Shown here one piece after another: positions 26,272 through 35,662 of a stretch of DNA of 61,895 nt. The number at the start of each line of letters is the position of its first letter. Positions within the stretch are counted from its first letter, which is position 1. The translations under genes were made by a program, and so were the position numbers. The stretch is from an uncultured Prevotella sp. (GTDB lineage: Bacteria; Bacteroidota; Bacteroidia; Bacteroidales; Bacteroidaceae), in the NCBI GenBank assembly GCA_905196835.1, contig CAJJWN010000018.1, positions 1-61,895 on the forward strand, read 5' to 3'. The notes below the pieces were generated by a model, which ran no database searches, was not told where the DNA came from, and saw only the letters and a list, made by a program, of their open reading frames with translations.

Positions 26272-28779
26272 ATGAACGAGCTAAGAAACGACCAGCAAAT
26301 TCAGGAAACCAACGAAGAGCAATCGTCATTCAACTTCCAAACCATTTACACTGCATTCGTACTCAACTGGAAGTGGTTTCTTTTGTCGATATTTATATGT
26401 CTCGGCATAGGTTTCCTATACCTGCGCTACGCGACACCCGTATACAACACGACGGCAAAGCTTTTAATCAAAGACGACAAAAACGACAACGGAGGTAGCG
26501 GAGGCGCCCTGCAAGCTCTGGAAAGCATGTCAAACCTCGGTTTCATAAGCAGCAACTACGGCACTGAAAACGAACAGGAAATACTGACATCGACAACAAT
26601 CGCTGAACAGGCCATACGCGACCTCAAATTATATGCCAATTATTATATCAAGGGGAGCGTGAAGAAAGAGCTTGTATATAAAGAGCAGCCTATCAACGTC
26701 GAGATGGACGCACCACACCTTGAAAGGCTTGACGCCCCTCTTGAACTGAAAATAACCCGTGACAACGATTCTTATAAAATCACAGGCACTTATTACATTG
26801 CTGAAAACGAAGTTTCATTCACCGGCCCTTACGACATAGAAAAAAACATATCAAGCCTGCCTGCCGTCATACGCACACAGGTCGGGACCTTGACTTTGAC
26901 AAAAAACGGCAACCGCACGCTTGAAGACGGCGAAACTGAATTTGTAGACATGTTGTCTCCGCGCCTTACGTCACATCTATATATTAAAAAACTTAGCGTT
27001 GAGCAGACATCTAAAACATCTTCTGTTTTCAGCCTTCAGATTAATGACGAAAACATTTCGAGGAGCATAGATTACCTGAACCAAATGGTAACATGCTACA
27101 ACCGCCAAGCCAATGAAGACAAAAACGAAATAGCTGTAAGGACCGAAGAGTTCATCAATGACCGTCTGGCTAAAATAGACGCCGAACTAAGTTCTACCGA
27201 CGGGGCCTTGGAAAGTTACAAAAAGCGGAACAAGCTCATGGAGCTTCAGCTTGACGCCATGACCACATCAGAGAACACGTCTACTTATGAACAGAAGCTG
27301 AACGAAGCCAATACGCAAATATCGCTCATAGGCAGCCTTATCAACTTCGCCAACCGTCCTGGCAACAGACATCAGGTTCTGCCGTCGAATATCGGTTTAC
27401 AAGACGAAGCCTCAACCTCATTAATTAATGAATATAACAAGATTGCGCTCGAACGTAACCGCCTGTTGCGCACCGCATCTGAAAACAGCCCGGTCGTAAT
27501 AGAGCTTACTTCACAATTGGACAACATGCAGGCCAGCATACATCAAGCTCTGGAACAAGCACGCAAAGGACTTATCATCCAACGCGATGCTATAAGGAGG
27601 CAGCTCGGCCGTTATGATACACAGGTCACAAAAGCACCTGAACAGGAACGCATCCTCACACAAATCGGCAGGCAGCAGGAAGTAAGGTCTGGCCTATACC
27701 TCATGCTACTGCAAAAACGCGAGGAGAATTCAATATCACTTGCCGCAACGGCAGACAAGAGCAAGCTCATTGAGAAGCCGCAATTCAACAAGAAGATAAG
27801 CCCCAAAGGCAGCATCGTCATGCTGATAGCATTAATCATGGGTATAGCCATTCCCTCTGGATTGCTCTACGTAATCAACTTCTTCCGTTACAGAATTGAA
27901 GGACACGAAGACGTCGCAAGCCTCACCAAGCTGCCCATCATCGCCGATATTGTCGTGGCAAGCGACACGGCGAAGACCAGGGCCGACATCGTTGTGCACG
28001 AAAACCAGAACAACCAGATGGAAGAAATCTTCCGCTCGATGCGTACAAATATACAGTTCATGCTGAAACCGGGACAGAACGTCATACTGTTCACATCGTC
28101 AACATCGGGTGAAGGCAAGACATTCACCGCAGCCAACCTTGCAGTCAGCTTCGCGCTTCTCGGAAAGAAAGTCATACTCATCGGTCTTGACATCCGCAAG
28201 CCAAGGCTTGCAGAACTGTTTAGGATAAACAACTATACATCAGGCATCACAAACCTTCTCGTCATGGATAATCCGCAATGGGGCGACATCGAGAAGCAGA
28301 TTGTACCGTCTGAAATAAACGGCAAACTTGACCTCCTCATGGCAGGACCGATACCTCCCAACCCGGCCGAACTTGTATCACGCCCAGCATTGGAACAAGT
28401 CATCACCCAAATCAAGCAGCATTACGACTATGTATTGATTGACACAGCCCCTGTCGGACTGGTTACCGACACATTGCAGATTGGCAAACTTGCCGACATA
28501 AGCATATACATGTGCCGTGCCGACTATACGCCGAAAGCAAGCTTTAACATGATAAACAGCCTGGCTGAAGAAAACAAGCTCGCCAACATGTGCATTGCCA
28601 TCAACGGAATAGACCTCTCCGAAAAGAAATACGGCTATTACTACGGCTATGGCAAGTACGGTAAATACGGCCGCTACGGCCATTACGGCAAGGGCAGCAG
28701 CTACGGCCATTACGGCAGCTATGGCGATTACGCTAACAGCCACTACGGCAACAAGAACGACAATTCGGTTAAAAGATAA
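26272..28779 (+). CDS. Wzz/BY-kinase fusion controlling exopolysaccharide chain length
   Basis: An 835-residue inner-membrane protein. An N-terminal Wzz domain with a transmembrane helix (about 38-58) is followed by a long periplasmic coiled-coil region and a second helix (about 515-540). The cytoplasmic tyrosine kinase domain has Walker A STSGEGKT (610-617), A' with D640 (VILIGLDIRKP), and Walker B with D724 (YVLID). The tail holds 14 tyrosines in about 45 residues, mostly in YG repeats, the expected autophosphorylation cluster. The ATG at 26272 was chosen because the ORF extension upstream lacks family features. Confidence 0.93.
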   Translation: MNELRNDQQIQETNEEQSSFNFQTIYTAFVLNWKWFLLSIFICLGIGFLYLRYATPVYNTTAKLLIKDDKNDNGGSGGALQALESMSNLGFISSNYGTENEQEILTSTTIAEQAIRDLKLYANYYIKGSVKKELVYKEQPINVEMDAPHLERLDAPLELKITRDNDSYKITGTYYIAENEVSFTGPYDIEKNISSLPAVIRTQVGTLTLTKNGNRTLEDGETEFVDMLSPRLTSHLYIKKLSVEQTSKTSSVFSLQINDENISRSIDYLNQMVTCYNRQANEDKNEIAVRTEEFINDRLAKIDAELSSTDGALESYKKRNKLMELQLDAMTTSENTSTYEQKLNEANTQISLIGSLINFANRPGNRHQVLPSNIGLQDEASTSLINEYNKIALERNRLLRTASENSPVVIELTSQLDNMQASIHQALEQARKGLIIQRDAIRRQLGRYDTQVTKAPEQERILTQIGRQQEVRSGLYLMLLQKREENSISLAATADKSKLIEKPQFNKKISPKGSIVMLIALIMGIAIPSGLLYVINFFRYRIEGHEDVASLTKLPIIADIVVASDTAKTRADIVVHENQNNQMEEIFRSMRTNIQFMLKPGQNVILFTSSTSGEGKTFTAANLAVSFALLGKKVILIGLDIRKPRLAELFRINNYTSGITNLLVMDNPQWGDIEKQIVPSEINGKLDLLMAGPIPPNPAELVSRPALEQVITQIKQHYDYVLIDTAPVGLVTDTLQIGKLADISIYMCRADYTPKASFNMINSLAEENKLANMCIAINGIDLSEKKYGYYYGYGKYGKYGRYGHYGKGSSYGHYGSYGDYANSHYGNKNDNSVKR

Positions 28780-28800
28780 TCCCATTCACTATCAGTGACT

Positions 28801-29232
28801 ATGACAATAGCAGTAGATTTTGACGGAACAATAGTAGAACACATGTATCCGGAAATTGGCAAGGAAATACCTTTTGCCACGGATACGCTCAAGATGTTGA
28901 TTGCCGACCGCCACAAACTCATACTTTGGTCTGTGCGTGAAGGCAAACTGCTCGACGAGGCCGTAAACTGGTGTAAAGAGCGCGGAATAGAATTTTACGC
29001 CGTAAACCGTGATTACCCGGAAGAGCGCGGAACTGACAACAACAACCACTTCTCGCGCAAACTGAAGGTAGACATGTTCATCGACGACCGCAACATAGGC
29101 GGACTGCCCGACTGGGGGACCATCTACCGCATGATAAAAGAACACAAGACATATTACAACATCATGATGGAACGGATGGGAAAAGCATCTTACGATGATG
29201 CCCCGAAAAAGAAACGCTGGTGGCAGAGATGA
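28801..29232 (+). CDS. Small HAD-like hydrolase
   Basis: 143 residues of the short HAD type (BT0820-like) common in Bacteroidota. The nucleophile motif is VDFDGTIVE (D6, D8) and the late acidic motif is FIDDRNIGG (about 96-104). There is no cap domain, so the substrate may be large or a phosphosugar; this is inference. The ATG at 28801 is used rather than a GTG 6 nt upstream. It follows the BY-kinase by 21 bp and is followed by a strong terminator, so it closes the exopolysaccharide operon. Confidence 0.82.
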   Translation: MTIAVDFDGTIVEHMYPEIGKEIPFATDTLKMLIADRHKLILWSVREGKLLDEAVNWCKERGIEFYAVNRDYPEERGTDNNNHFSRKLKVDMFIDDRNIGGLPDWGTIYRMIKEHKTYYNIMMERMGKASYDDAPKKKRWWQR

Positions 29233-29253
29233 CCTGACGGCAAACACACCATA

Positions 29254-29305
29254 ACGGACGCGGCAAGAACTGTTTAATGACTACGCCGCGTCCGTTTTCT
29301 TTTTG
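29254..29305 (+). terminator. Terminator of the exopolysaccharide operon
   Basis: ACGGACGCGGC (29254-29264) pairs with GCCGCGTCCGT (29285-29295), followed by TTTCTTTTTG. Confidence 0.85.
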
Positions 29306-29459
29306 CCATGCGCACGCAGGTATTTTTGATTGTCTTAAAAGCGTGTCTATTTGTCACATTCACAATACTTAAACGCATCAAGCCGCCTGGCAAATACATT
29401 AAAAATGCTATATTTGCAGAAGTTTCAACACGCAATGTATATAACTGAAAAACAACAAA

Positions 29460-30713
29460 ATGACAGATATGAAACTTCAGAACATTCTTTTTACATTGGC
29501 TTGCCTTCTCGTTTGCGGTGGAACAATGTGCGAAGCAAAACCCACAAGTGCGGCTTCAGACACAGACAAAAGTAAAGGTGCTTTCTACACCGGTACTTAC
29601 AGAAACCTTTTCAACGAATATCTTGGCGTAACCCAAAGCCAGACTGACGAACGGCTGGCGCAGATATGGAAGCACTTTTTCGTTGACGAAGACACCAAAG
29701 TGTATTTTGAAGACAGCGACAGCACGGCCTACATCTACGATACGGGCAGCCACGACGTAAGGACCGAGGGCATGTCTTACGGCATGATGATATGCGTACA
29801 GATGAACAAGAGAGCAGAGTTTGACAAGATTTGGCGTTGGGCGAAAACGCACATGCTCTATACTTCAGGCCGCTGGAAGGGATATTTCGCATGGCAGTGC
29901 AACACCGACGGCAGCAAAATCGGAGGAGAGCCGAGCTGTGCCACCGACGGCGAGATTTACTTTATCACGTCACTCTTCTTCGCTTCCCACCGCTGGGGCG
30001 ACAACGGTGCATACAACTACGGGTGCGAAGCGCAGAAAATACTGAAAGACGTTATGTCGAAAGACGGCTCGCAGGGCGTTTACAACATTTTCGACGCAAA
30101 GACAAAACTTGTCTGCTTCGTTCCACACGAAGGCTCACGCCTGCACACAGACCCGTCTTACAACCTGCCGGCATTCTTCGAGCTGTGGGCCAGGTGGTCT
30201 GACACTAACAAAGACTTCTGGACACAAACACCCGATGCGGCCAGGGACTTATTGGCCGCATCGTCACATCCCGTAACAGGCCTTTTCCCCGACTATTCAA
30301 CGTTCAAAGGTGAGCCGTTACAGCCGGATTGGAAAAACGACTACGACGCACGCCGCTATCAATACGACGCCATACGCTGCGCGATGAACATAGGCATGGA
30401 CTACAACTGGTTCGGAAAGGACTGCAAGCGCCAGACCGACATGATGACGCGCCTGCTAAAGTTCTTCAAAGAAGACGGATTCAAGCACGGACAGTTCAAC
30501 CTTGACGGCACATCGCCCACCGGTGGCTACTCCGAAGGCATGGCCGGGGCTAACGCCGTCGGCGCGTTCTGCCTTGAAGACAAAGCCTTGGCGAAAGAAT
30601 ATGTAGAGCGGTTGTGGAACACCAAGGCACCTACGGGCGAATACCGATATTACAGCGGTATGGTCTACATGCTGTCTATGCTCCACGTTTCGGGACAATT
30701 CAGGATTTACTGA
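29460..30713 (+). CDS. Secreted glycoside hydrolase family 8 enzyme
   Basis: A 417-residue GH8 enzyme with a signal peptide (hydrophobic core about 8-20, cleavage near CEAKP). The family's general-acid region is VRTEGMSYGMM, with E103. GYFAWQ, the aromatic-rich GEPSCATDGEIYF and the later SYNLPAFFELWARW are also GH8-like. GH8 includes endoglucanases, xylanases and reducing-end oligoxylanases; I cannot pick among them. A second ATG at 29469 is equally possible. A -7 box TATATTTG (29409-29416) lies upstream. It could degrade plant glucan or xylan, or trim the cell's own polysaccharide. Confidence 0.88.
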   Translation: MTDMKLQNILFTLACLLVCGGTMCEAKPTSAASDTDKSKGAFYTGTYRNLFNEYLGVTQSQTDERLAQIWKHFFVDEDTKVYFEDSDSTAYIYDTGSHDVRTEGMSYGMMICVQMNKRAEFDKIWRWAKTHMLYTSGRWKGYFAWQCNTDGSKIGGEPSCATDGEIYFITSLFFASHRWGDNGAYNYGCEAQKILKDVMSKDGSQGVYNIFDAKTKLVCFVPHEGSRLHTDPSYNLPAFFELWARWSDTNKDFWTQTPDAARDLLAASSHPVTGLFPDYSTFKGEPLQPDWKNDYDARRYQYDAIRCAMNIGMDYNWFGKDCKRQTDMMTRLLKFFKEDGFKHGQFNLDGTSPTGGYSEGMAGANAVGAFCLEDKALAKEYVERLWNTKAPTGEYRYYSGMVYMLSMLHVSGQFRIY

Positions 30714-30721
30714 GCCGTCCG

Positions 30722-31102
30722 TCAGCCAAGTTTCCTGAACACAAACCTCACTATCAGGAAATTTGTAGGTATCGCGACGCAATACACCGGCACCGGGGCA
30801 AGCACCTTGCTTACGCCCAGCCATATAAAGAAATTGAGCAGGCTGATTTGCAAAAGATAGTTGAACAGATGGGCGCAGGCGAAGCCGAGGCCGTTCTTCA
30901 CAGACTTTTTCTTGCGGAAAGTGAAGCGCGCCGAGAGCACATAGTTGGCAACAAAGCTTACCAAATATCCCAAAGTGTACGCCACGTTGACATCCACCAC
31001 GCCGTGCAGCAGCCAGTAAACGCCGTAATGCAGGGCCGTAGCCACAACGCCTACAACCCCGAAGCGCACAAGCTCGAAAAACGTTTCACGCGAAAACAGC
31101 AT
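30722..31102 (-). CDS. GtrA family membrane protein
   Basis: 126 residues with four hydrophobic helices (about 8-28, 36-56, 73-92, 98-118) and the GtrA pattern VRFGVVGVVATALHYGVYWL near the start. GtrA-like proteins are thought to help flip or present lipid-linked sugars for glycosylation of surface polymers or teichoic acids. The gene is convergent with the GH8 gene (9 bp apart) and has a perfect promoter of its own. No partner glycosyltransferase is adjacent. Confidence 0.82.
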   Translation of the reverse strand: MLFSRETFFELVRFGVVGVVATALHYGVYWLLHGVVDVNVAYTLGYLVSFVANYVLSARFTFRKKKSVKNGLGFACAHLFNYLLQISLLNFFIWLGVSKVLAPVPVYCVAIPTNFLIVRFVFRKLG

Positions 31103-31125
31103 ACCTTACAGTAGTTTTGTCGCTG

Positions 31126-31156
31126 CAAAATTAGCACAAACATACCATAAATCAAA
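31126..31156 (-). promoter_or_regulatory. Promoter of the GtrA gene
   Basis: Minus strand TTTG (31153-31156), 19 bp, TAATTTTG (31126-31133); the box ends 24 bp before the start codon. Confidence 0.7.
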
Positions 31157-31161
31157 ATATG

Positions 31162-31200
31162 ACAGGCTTTATCTTAAAAAAGATTAAAGCCTGTTTTGTT
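31162..31200. terminator. Hairpin between the GtrA promoter and the sigma factor gene
   Basis: ACAGGCTTTATCTT and its near-complement AAGATTAAAGCCTGT flank an A-rich loop, and TTTGTTTTC follows on the plus strand. It could stop read-through into the sigma gene or act as an attenuator; no promoter is obvious between it and 31239. Confidence 0.55.
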
Positions 31201-31238
31201 TTCACGTACTTATCCGTTTATTGTGCAGAAAGGCAACA

Positions 31239-31736
31239 ATGGAACAGGCAGAGTTTGAACATATAGCCACACGCATCAGGCAAAGAGCCGTCGCTACGGC
31301 GCTCGCCTTCGCCGCCAGCGGCGACGAGGCCGAAGACATAGCGCAGGAAACTATGCTGAAGCTGTGGACTCTGCGCACTGAAATCAGCGGCCTGGCGCAT
31401 GCCGAAAAACTGGCCTCGTGCATAGCTCACAACCGCGCCATAGACTGCACCCGCCGACGACGCACCATATCATTGGACGCAGGCCGAAGCATCATCGATG
31501 ACAAAACGGCAAGCCCCGACCGCGCCATTGAGGACAAGGAGAACATGGCCTGGCTCACAGAACGCCTTGCCTCGCTACCGTCAACGGAGTACCAAATACT
31601 GCGATTGAGGCAGGTTGAGCGCAAGAGCCACGAAGAAATAGCACGCATCGTGGGCGTGGAGAAAACGTCGGTATCCACCATACTGGCGCGTGCACGGGCC
31701 AAGATGTTGAACGAGTTTAAGAAAAGGGAAAGATAA
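31239..31736 (+). CDS. RNA polymerase sigma factor, ECF type
   Basis: A 165-residue sigma-70-like factor. Region 2 includes ASGDEAEDIAQETMLKLW (about 24-41). Region 4 has the helix-turn-helix RKSHEEIARIVGVEKTSVST (about 130-149). Between them is a short linker. The ATG at 31239 is preceded by AGAAAGG, a purine-rich ribosome-binding site. It overlaps in function with the next gene, a membrane protein 4 bp downstream, as in sigma/anti-sigma pairs. The genes it controls are unknown; the secreted protein two genes down is a candidate. Confidence 0.9.
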   Translation: MEQAEFEHIATRIRQRAVATALAFAASGDEAEDIAQETMLKLWTLRTEISGLAHAEKLASCIAHNRAIDCTRRRRTISLDAGRSIIDDKTASPDRAIEDKENMAWLTERLASLPSTEYQILRLRQVERKSHEEIARIVGVEKTSVSTILARARAKMLNEFKKRER

Positions 31737-31740
31737 TATT

Positions 31741-32427
31741 ATGGAAAAAGACATACGCACACTCATCGACCGATACATGGCAGGCCAAACCTCGCTTGAA
31801 GAGGAAAGCCGACTGGCCGATTATCTGCGCACCCACGACGTAGGCGAAGACCTGCTGCCGTACAAGCAGATGTTCGCATGGTTTGACGAAGGGATGCCTC
31901 TTGAAAGCCAACAAGCAGACAAGTTGACAGGCAGACAAGACTCCTCCCAGCCCTCCCCAAACTCCCAGTCCTCCCAGTTATCCCGCAAAACCGTCTGCCT
32001 CATAGCAGCTGCCGCCGCGGCAATAGCCCTGCTACTGCTCATGGCATGGCCGAAAGCGGAGCCGCAACAAATGGCAGAAAACACGGCCATGCCTCACATC
32101 CAAGAGAGCAACGAACCGGCGACTACACCCGACACGCTTACAGCCGACACGGCTACAACCGTTGTTCCGATGAAAAAGGCACGCCGGCGCAAACCGAGGA
32201 TTGACCGCTACAAGCCGCTGCCTCCCAAGACTTACATTGCCGAAACGCGAACTGACTCCGCCATCGAGGCGGCCGAAATGATAGCAGAGGCTACGGTAAA
32301 AGTGGCCGAATTACAACAGGAGGCGATGCTCGACAGCATCTATGACGAGCACAAACGCATCGAAGCTGGCATCGACCTTTACATAACCGCAATGGAAAAC
32401 TATGACGTTGAAGACGAATATTACTAA
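31741..32427 (+). CDS. Membrane protein, probable anti-sigma partner
   Basis: 228 residues: a cytosolic N-terminal domain (MEKDIRTLIDRYMAGQTSLEEE), a Ser/Gln-rich linker (57-80), one transmembrane helix (about 83-103), and a periplasmic tail with helices. The layout and the 4-bp distance to the sigma gene fit an anti-sigma factor; I see no zinc motif. The linker DNA (31909-31980) is made of the same words that fill intergenic spacers elsewhere (ACAAGCAGACAAG and CTCCCAGTCCTCCCAG), so repeat DNA appears to have entered or arisen within the gene. Confidence 0.72.
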   Translation: MEKDIRTLIDRYMAGQTSLEEESRLADYLRTHDVGEDLLPYKQMFAWFDEGMPLESQQADKLTGRQDSSQPSPNSQSSQLSRKTVCLIAAAAAAIALLLLMAWPKAEPQQMAENTAMPHIQESNEPATTPDTLTADTATTVVPMKKARRRKPRIDRYKPLPPKTYIAETRTDSAIEAAEMIAEATVKVAELQQEAMLDSIYDEHKRIEAGIDLYITAMENYDVEDEYY

Positions 32428-32438
32428 AAACAAAAGAT

Positions 32439-33362
32439 ATGAAGACAATAAAACTCATGGCCGCGGCACTGCTCTTCGCCGCCATGCCGGCCACAACAGA
32501 AGCGCAAATCAACCTGAAAGGAGCCATCATCTCCTTTACCAGCAACAAAGACCTGGCACCTTACATCAAGGCAAGCAACAGCATGGAGAACTCCGAGAAC
32601 AACGGAGTAAAGACCCAATCGTATTACAATGAATACTCGTTCAACATGCCCAAGAGCAAGCGCAAGGAGCTTGACAAGGTACTGACGGCGTTCGACAGAG
32701 ACAAATACGAAGCTTACAAGGTGCAGTCGAGGGATGCAGGCATAAGCAAAAGCGTGCTTTCAAACATAGCATATGGAGAGAAATTAGACAAGAGCATAAG
32801 CTATGGCTCGTACAAGGACAGGAACTACCGCCTGATGTTCGTACGCGACACGCAAGACAGCCTGCGCCGTTACGCTTACGCGATAGTGTGGGCCGAGACG
32901 GCCAACGGCGACAGCCTGCGCGGCAATATAACCGAAATATACGGCCGCGACCCGCAGAAGGCAAATACAGTAACTGTACTCACACCGTATTCAAGCGGTT
33001 TGAGACACGTCACTATGATTAATTCAGACGGCACCATAACCGTAAAAGACACCGACACCGGCAAGGAGTACAAGATTGAAAGCGACATGCCCGCAAACAA
33101 CAAGATTGAGACTGGCATGGACTTCATCAAACGCTTCTCCAGCCTAAGGTCAACGCTACTCAGCCCCGAGCTTATAGGACAGCGGACGGTACAGTCATCA
33201 TTAATCAACAAAATCGTGGAGCTGTGCCGCGAACATGGCAAACTTCTCAACAAAGAAGAGCGCATAGTCTGCATGAAAAGCTTGAAAGACATGGTGGCAG
33301 AGAGGAACGACCCTTACGAAAGAGACCTGCTGAAGCTCGCCATGTTTAGCCTTAACAAATAA
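32439..33362 (+). CDS. Secreted protein of unknown function, sigma cluster
   Basis: 307 residues with a signal peptide (MKTIKLMAAALLFAAMPATT, cleavage near TEAQ). The mature protein is charged and mixed alpha/beta, with no membrane segment or recognised domain. It starts 11 bp after the anti-sigma-like gene and is followed by a perfect terminator, so sigma, partner and this protein form one operon. A role as sensor input or as the output of the system is inferred from context alone. Confidence 0.7.
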   Translation: MKTIKLMAAALLFAAMPATTEAQINLKGAIISFTSNKDLAPYIKASNSMENSENNGVKTQSYYNEYSFNMPKSKRKELDKVLTAFDRDKYEAYKVQSRDAGISKSVLSNIAYGEKLDKSISYGSYKDRNYRLMFVRDTQDSLRRYAYAIVWAETANGDSLRGNITEIYGRDPQKANTVTVLTPYSSGLRHVTMINSDGTITVKDTDTGKEYKIESDMPANNKIETGMDFIKRFSSLRSTLLSPELIGQRTVQSSLINKIVELCREHGKLLNKEERIVCMKSLKDMVAERNDPYERDLLKLAMFSLNK

Positions 33363-33393
33363 GCATATACTCTCTCTTTTCAGATAAACAACG

Positions 33394-33437
33394 AAAGTCC
33401 GCCACGTCGGCATACGGCGTGGCGGACTTTGCTTTTA
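33394..33437 (+). terminator. Terminator of the sigma operon
   Basis: AAAGTCCGCCACG (33394-33406) pairs perfectly with CGTGGCGGACTTT (33418-33430), then GCTTTTA. Confidence 0.85.
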
Positions 33438-33450
33438 TCCAACGGTTTTG

Positions 33451-33530
33451 CGAAAGGTTGCCTTTCGCTTTCTAAAAGGCCGTCTTTCGCACGCTAAAAG
33501 GCCACCTTTTGCAGGCCGAAAGACGGCATA
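33451..33530. repeat. AAAGGCC array upstream of glmS
   Basis: Consecutive units GCGAAAGGTTGCCTTTCGC, AAAAGGCCGTCTTTCGC, AAAAGGCCACCTTTTGC and GAAAGACGGC, spaced about 20 bp. It is the same family as 20458-20583 and 37983-38058. Confidence 0.7.
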
Positions 33531-33630
33531 TTGGAAAGCCGTTGATTTTCAGGCATTTAGCAAAAAAGCGGCAACGCCGCGCCACATTCTCGTTTTTAAT
33601 TATTATTTTTGCACAACTAATAAAAACATT

Positions 33631-35481
33631 ATGTGTGGAATAGTAGGATATATAGGCCCGAGAGAGGCCTACCCGATACTCATCGACGGGCTTAAACGAC
33701 TGGAATACCGAGGCTACGACTCGGCCGGCGTGGCCCTCATCAACGACGGCGGCGAACTTAATGTGTACAAGGAAAAGGGCAAGGTGAGCAACCTTGAAGC
33801 CATTGCCGCGCAGCGCGACACCACCGGGCACATAGGCATTGCCCACACGCGGTGGGCCACGCACGGCGAACCTTCGGCCCAGAACGCCCACCCCCACGTG
33901 TCGCAGAGCGGACGGCTCGCCCTCGTGCACAACGGCATAATCGAAAACTACGCCAGCCTGAAAGAGTACCTTACGGGCAAGGGCTTCACGTTCAAAAGCT
34001 CTACCGACACCGAGGTGCTGGTGCAGCTCATCGAGTTCATGCAGCGCGAATACGGCAAAGACCTTGAAGGCGCGGTGGTGATGGCGCTGCGGCGCGTGGT
34101 CGGCGCATACGCCATAGCCGTGGTAGACCGCGACTGTCCGGACAAAATCGTGGTTGCACGGAAGAGCAGTCCCGTGGTAATAGGCGTGGGCGAGGACAAC
34201 AAAGAGTTCTTCATCGCGTCGGATGCCGTGCCCATCGTGGCCTACACCAAGCAGATGGTCTACCTCAACGACAATGAGGTGGCACTGCTGCGCGTGGGGC
34301 ACAAGATGGAAATAAGAAACCTCGACAACAAGGAAATAACGCATGACGTGAAGGAAGTAGACCTCGACCTCGAGTCGCTCGAAAAGGGCGGCTTCGACCA
34401 CTTCATGCTGAAGGAAATCTACGACCAGCCCCGCTGCATGGCCGACTGCATGAGAGGGCGCATCCTGCCGGCAGAAAAGCGCGTGGTGCTGAGCGCACTC
34501 AACCTGCACCGCGACGAACTTGTAAGCGCGCAGAGGTTCATCATCGTGGCCTGCGGCACGTCATGGCACGCCGGACTAATAGGCAAACAGCTCATAGAGC
34601 AGTGGGCCAAGGTGCCCGTAGAGGTGGAGTACGCCTCGGAGTTCCGCTACCGCAACCCCGTCATCCAGCCCGGCGACGTTGTCATTGCCATATCGCAAAG
34701 CGGCGAGACCGCCGACACGCTGGCCGCCTTCCAGCTGGCAAAGGAGAACCACGCTCTGTGCTTCGGCATAGTCAACGCCGTAGGCTCGAGCATCGCCCGG
34801 GCGTCTGACACCGGCATATACATACACGTAGGTCCTGAAATCGGCGTGGCCTCGACCAAGGCTTTCACCGGCCAGGTTACCGTGCTGACGCTCTTCGCCC
34901 TCGCCCTCGCCCACGAGAAGGGCACCATCACGCAGCAGGAATACGAGGAGACCATAGCCGAACTGGCCGCCATCCCAGGCAAAATAAAGACCGTGCTCGC
35001 CAAAGACGGCGAGATAAAGGAAATAGCCCGTACTCTTACCTACGCCGAGAACGCCCTCTACATGGGACGCGGCTTCAACTACCCCGTGGCTCTTGAAGGT
35101 GCGTTGAAGCTGAAAGAAATCAGCTACATACACGCCGAAGGCTACCCGGCGGCCGAGATGAAGCACGGCCCGATAGCACTGATTGACGAGGACATGCCCG
35201 TAGTGTTCATCGCCACCCACCACCAGCTGTACAAGAAAATACTAAGCAACATCCAGGAAGTGAAGGCCCGCAACGGCCGCATAATAGCAATTGTGACCGA
35301 AGGCGACAACGCCGTGAGCGGCATCTCGGAAGCAACGATAGAAGTACCGCCCACGCTCGCGCCGCTCGCACCGCTGCTCTCGGTCATACCCTTGCAGCTA
35401 ATCGCCTACCACGTAGCCGTGGAGAAGGGGCTGAACGTAGACCAGCCGCGCAACTTGGCAAAGTCTGTGACGGTGGAATGA
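33631..35481 (+). CDS. glmS: Glutamine--fructose-6-phosphate aminotransferase (isomerizing)
   Basis: A 616-residue GlmS making glucosamine-6-phosphate from fructose-6-phosphate and glutamine, the entry to cell-wall and LPS amino sugars. The N-terminal amidotransferase domain begins MCGIVGYIG, with C2 the nucleophile after Met removal. Two SIS sugar-isomerase domains follow (ISQSGETADT, then the C-terminal half), ending in the conserved LAKSVTVE. The ATG is fixed by the catalytic cysteine, so the longer upstream frame is not coding. TATTTTTG at 33604-33611 is a likely -7 box. Confidence 0.97.
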   Translation: MCGIVGYIGPREAYPILIDGLKRLEYRGYDSAGVALINDGGELNVYKEKGKVSNLEAIAAQRDTTGHIGIAHTRWATHGEPSAQNAHPHVSQSGRLALVHNGIIENYASLKEYLTGKGFTFKSSTDTEVLVQLIEFMQREYGKDLEGAVVMALRRVVGAYAIAVVDRDCPDKIVVARKSSPVVIGVGEDNKEFFIASDAVPIVAYTKQMVYLNDNEVALLRVGHKMEIRNLDNKEITHDVKEVDLDLESLEKGGFDHFMLKEIYDQPRCMADCMRGRILPAEKRVVLSALNLHRDELVSAQRFIIVACGTSWHAGLIGKQLIEQWAKVPVEVEYASEFRYRNPVIQPGDVVIAISQSGETADTLAAFQLAKENHALCFGIVNAVGSSIARASDTGIYIHVGPEIGVASTKAFTGQVTVLTLFALALAHEKGTITQQEYEETIAELAAIPGKIKTVLAKDGEIKEIARTLTYAENALYMGRGFNYPVALEGALKLKEISYIHAEGYPAAEMKHGPIALIDEDMPVVFIATHHQLYKKILSNIQEVKARNGRIIAIVTEGDNAVSGISEATIEVPPTLAPLAPLLSVIPLQLIAYHVAVEKGLNVDQPRNLAKSVTVE

Positions 35482-35662
35482 GAAGTTTAATATAAGGAGT
35501 AAGGAGGAAAGGAGAGAAGGAGTAAGGAGGAAAGGAGTATGAAGTAAGGAGTGAAGGAGTAAAGGTTGAAATGCCTTGCTACTTTCCACCTACCAACAAA
35601 GCACATCTACTTACTTCTTCTCTCCTTACTCCTTCTCTCCATTACTAAAAAAATCAAACAAC
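35482..35662. repeat. Word-built intergenic hairpin (AAGGAGTAAGG class)
   Basis: The left half is tandem AAGGAGTAAGGAGGAAAGGAG; the right half is its complement (TCTCTCCTTACTCCTTCTC). They can pair across a 70-bp centre between glmS and fmt. This word class is not seen elsewhere in the window. Confidence 0.75.

Noticed and set aside
33472..34509. Long minus-strand ORF of 345 codons opposite glmS
   Set aside because: It is a shadow of glmS in high-G+C codons, has no domain or promoter, and glmS is unambiguous.
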